Shown here in pieces: positions 60,744 through 64,000 of a stretch of 64,000 nucleotides of DNA. The number at the start of each line of letters is the position of its first letter. Position 1 is the stretch's first letter. Position numbers and translations under genes: made by a program. Source of the stretch: Caprimulgus europaeus (taxonomy: Eukaryota; Chordata; Aves; Caprimulgiformes; Caprimulgidae); NCBI GenBank assembly GCA_907165065.1, contig OU015541.1, forward strand, positions 13,668,501-13,732,500, read 5' to 3'. The notes under the pieces were generated by a model. It was not told where the DNA came from, ran no database searches, and was given only the letters and a program-made list of their open reading frames with translations.

Positions 60744-61423
60744 ATCACAGAATCACAGAGTGTCAGGGATTGGAAGGGACCTTGAAAGATCATCCAGTCC
60801 AGCCCCCTGCCAGAGCAGGAACACCCAGATGAGATCACACAGGAAGGTGTCCAGGTGGGTCTTGAATGTCTCCAGAGAAGGAGACTCCACACCCTCCCTG
60901 GGCAGCCTGTCCCAGGGCTCTGGCACCCTCACAGGAAAGAAGTTTCTTCTCAAGTTTAAGTGGAACCTCCTGTGTTCCAGCTCACACCCACTGCCCCTTG
61001 TCCTACCATTGGACAGCACTGAGAAGAGCCTGGCCCCATCCTCCTGACACTCACCCTTCATATATTTATAAACATTAATGAGGTCACCCCTCAGTCTCCT
61101 CTTCTCCAAGCTCAAGAGCCCCAGCTCCCTCAGCCTTTCCTCATCATGGAGATGCTCCACTCCCTTCATCTTGGTGGCTCTGTGCTGGCCTCTCTCAAGC
61201 AGTTCCCTGTCCTTCTTGAACTGTGGGGCCCAGAACTGGACACAATATTCCAGATGTGGCCTCACCAGGGCAGAGTAGAGGGGAAGGAGAACCTCTCTGG
61301 ACCTACTGACCTTCTAATGCACCCCAGGATGCCAGTGGCCTTCCTGGCCACAAGGGCACAGTGGTGGCTCATGGTCATCCTGCTGTCCACCAGGACTCCC
61401 AGATCCCTTTCCCCTACACTGCT
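60744..61423 (-). mobile_element. CR1 LINE, 3' fragment (copy D)
   Basis: Minus-strand CR1 copy of the same subfamily as A-C, with two ATTCTGTG tail units at its 3' end. ORF2 traces ([20 protein letters not shown]) are interrupted by small deletions near 61170 and 61310. It is truncated at about 61423, inside the sequence that encodes the start of the 244-codon segment. It is slightly more decayed than copies A-C. Confidence 0.93.
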
Positions 61424-64000
61424 GTCATGAGTGTGGACATGGGCCTTTCAGGAGTTCTGCAGCCCTGTAGCACCTTCCCATCATGTGTCTTTACACCTGT
61501 GCTCCAAACCAGGGACACTTGAGGGGGGATGTGAAAGATGCAGCATTTCCTCTGGTCACCCTGCTGCTGTGGTCTGTGCAGAGCCAGCTGGGACCGAGGT
61601 TGACAGGGTGACGTGATGCTTGTGCTACCGAATTCAAGAAATTAGTCACTAATTATAGCAGCCACCCACAGTGTCCCCAATAATGTAATATCTGAGGAGG
61701 TCATGAACCCCGGATCCACATGTAATTCCGGTAAAATAACAGGAAACGCAGGCACAGTGAGACGTCACCCCATGGCCGATGTGCCGATAGCAGGTACTGT
61801 GCTTGTTCCTTTGCCATGGAAACAGGTTTGGATGGGACCCAAAAGGGTAAATGCTCTGCAGCTACCTCTCTCTTGAATTCAGCTGCAGGTTTGCCTCCTT
61901 GCCTGACTTGCAGGGTTAGCTGGAGCCCTGCAGCATCAGCCCCACAGCTCACAGCTTGATGGACCTCCACTAGCCCTCCTGCAGAAGACTTCCATCCAGC
62001 CCCAGCTGTACCCCCATAGTCATGGTCAGCCTGGAGGGGTGGAGACACATGGCCAGGCTCTGCACCCTGGTGGATTCATGGAGCCCCATCCCTCCAGCTC
62101 AGCATTCAGGGCGGGCAGGGACACACTGGGATGGAGACATGGAGGACAGCTTCCCACAGTGCTGGTGGCCAGGTCCCTTCCCAGCACAGCTCGCTGCTGC
62201 TGACACAGCTCCTGTGCCGGCGCAGCGTGCGGCAGCGGGCACGGCTGCCAGTAAGCAGCGTTCACTAGAGCCTCTCAGATGTGGTTATTTTGTTTTTCTC
62301 CCATCTTCTCCACAGAGGAAAGCAGAGCTCACCATCAGTAGTTTTGATGTGTCAGGAGAAAGGAGCTCACAGCCCAGGGCACATATCCAAGTGTCTACAT
62401 GACGTGGTGGGCAGCAGGGATGGGTCTTCCTCTTCCACCCAGCAGGTGATGGGCACAAAAGCTGTGTCTGGCCCCATTTTGGGCAAGCTCCTCTGTGCTA
62501 CCTTGTGAGCCCCACCACTCACACCCATGAAGCTACTCAGTTGCCCATCTCCTCTCCATCCCTACCAGGAGCCCCTCACCCTCTCCCAGCTTCTCCCCAC
62601 CTCCTCTTCACCATCCTCCTGCCAACTCACAAGCCCCCATCACTTTTCCCCTCTCCAACTCCTCAAACCTCACCTAGATTGTCCCCACGCTCTGTGCCCC
62701 TGCCTCAACCAGCGTGGCTGCATGACCATCTCTCCATTAGCAAGAAATTCAGCAAACCCAGGGTGTTTTGGAAGGGCTGAAAGGATCTGTGAATTTGCTT
62801 TGAATATAGCAACGTGTTTTGGCTAAAGGGAACAGGAGAACATTTTGGAAATGTCAAAATATTTTGTTTTGGCATTTTTTAAACAAAATGTTTCACTTGG
62901 TAGTTGACAAAAAAAAAAAAGAAAGAAAGAAAAAAAGAATTTGATTCAAAATCTCCAAACAAAACCTCCCCCTTTTTGTTTTGAGATGGCACCTGCATGT
63001 GAGAATTCAAACTACAAAGGCACAAAAGCTGTTTTCGATATTAAATGATGTCCAGGCACCCATAAGAATGTCTTTGAGGGAAGTCAAAATGTTACAAAAG
63101 GGAGTCAAAACATTTTCTGATTTTATTTTTTTGCCCCATTTCACTGTGGGACAAAAGGAAATGTGTCCTTGCTGAGCCTGGATCAAGGACTCCTGTTCAT
63201 TTTTATGTTTGTCACTAAGTAGAAATATTTATGACAACGCATGTGGCTTGCTGGGGAGCTCGAGTCTACTTCTTGCATTAGAGAGAGAATTAGTGCTGGG
63301 GTCAGGTCCTTCACGGTGACCCTCTCTCTCTCTGCTACTCTACTTTGGCTTCTCAGCCCGTAGGATGAAGGGGCCAGACAAAATCTCTTTTCTCCACGTC
63401 TGAGTTGGTCCCAGCCCGTGCTCTGCCCTGGAGATCCTCTAGCTTTTATCAAGTGAGGCTGCAATATCTTTGTGTTTTTCAGAGACTTTCTTATTTCCTA
63501 ACGTACCTGGCTGTCTGGCTCTTGTTGTCCTGTCCTCTCATCCCCACCAGCTCTCCTTGACCAGCACTGGTGGGAGAGGAGCCCAGGGCTGTGGTCCATC
63601 TCCCCTGCCCAGCACTGACTGCACTGAGCCCCTTCTGGAAAGCTTTCTGATGACACATCCCATTTTTTGCCTGGTTTTCTGAGGAAACGATGTGCTGCAG
63701 TCGTGCCAGCTGCCTGTTTGTCTTTCTGCCATCTGTCTGTCAGGCCCCCACAGAGCTGATGACTAATTTAAAGCAAACTTACCCGAAGATTTGGAGGTGG
63801 TAGGTTCTTGCAAACACAGTGACAACCAGGAGCAGGGCTGGGGCGGGGACCAAGTGGGAATGAGCAATCCCATGGTGTTTTGCCTCCTGACAGCACTTCC
63901 AAGGCTTAGGTGGTTCTTCTGGTCCTGCTCAGCATGTGCTGTCAGATGAAATGCTGAGCATTTGTACAGGTAAAACTGCTTGAAGACAGAAGTTTTTGGT
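61424..64000. other. Unassigned intergenic sequence to window edge
   Basis: About 2.6 kb. It contains an A-rich/GAAA simple repeat at about 62910-62938. No supported gene. PROCR and MMP24, the next genes in human, were not recognised here. Confidence 0.6.

Noticed and set aside
61755-61775. GACGTCAC, a CRE-like site in the right-hand intergenic region
   Set aside because: An isolated 8-base motif in unannotated sequence is expected by chance and has no supporting context.
1-64000. CRISPR arrays, operons, phage or other prokaryotic systems; tRNA and rRNA genes
   Set aside because: None seen. The only tandem array is the promoter minisatellite, and gene structure throughout is vertebrate.

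Overview
This window is vertebrate DNA, almost certainly from a bird. Two multi-exon genes with GT-AG introns and CpG-rich promoters lie on the minus strand. The repeats are chicken-repeat-1 (CR1) LINE fragments with their ATTCTGTG-type 3' tails and avian-type endogenous-retrovirus solo LTRs; nothing prokaryotic was seen. I cannot name the species. The several CR1 copies that keep the same open frame suggest a lineage with fairly recent CR1 activity.

Region 1-29.7 kb holds the 5' two thirds of TRPC4AP (TRUSS), read right to left. Twelve coding exons could be placed to the base, covering codons 1-485; the remaining exons lie beyond the left edge. The CpG-island promoter sits at about 29.0-30.05 kb. 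Intron 1, over 10 kb long, carries a CR1 copy.

Region 30.0-34.2 kb is a short intergenic gap with one old CR1 piece. Region 34.26-42.27 kb is a complete EDEM2 gene: 11 coding exons, 575 codons, with signal peptide, the GH47 mannosidase domain and the conserved C-terminal tail. Its promoter carries NRF1-like and CCAAT motifs. It is abutted by a G-rich 29/30-bp minisatellite at 42.39-42.94 kb. TRPC4AP and EDEM2 are neighbours on one strand in human too, so the block is conserved.

Region 43-64 kb contains no gene that I can recognise. It is a repeat-rich flank with a 2-kb CR1 copy that includes a damaged reverse transcriptase, two younger 3' CR1 copies, three older CR1 fragments, two solo LTRs of one retroviral family (each with a perfect 6-bp target duplication) and an unclassified 101-bp repeat present twice.

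The two genes are not a pathway unit: EDEM2 trims mannose in the ER for glycoprotein degradation, while TRPC4AP is a CUL4-DDB1 ubiquitin-ligase receptor and signalling scaffold. No convincing undescribed biological system was found. The points most worth checking are the promoter-proximal minisatellite with the EDEM2 frame open through it, the loss of one EDEM2 glycosylation site, and the young CR1 cluster. Human comparisons were made from memory of the protein families, not from a database search.
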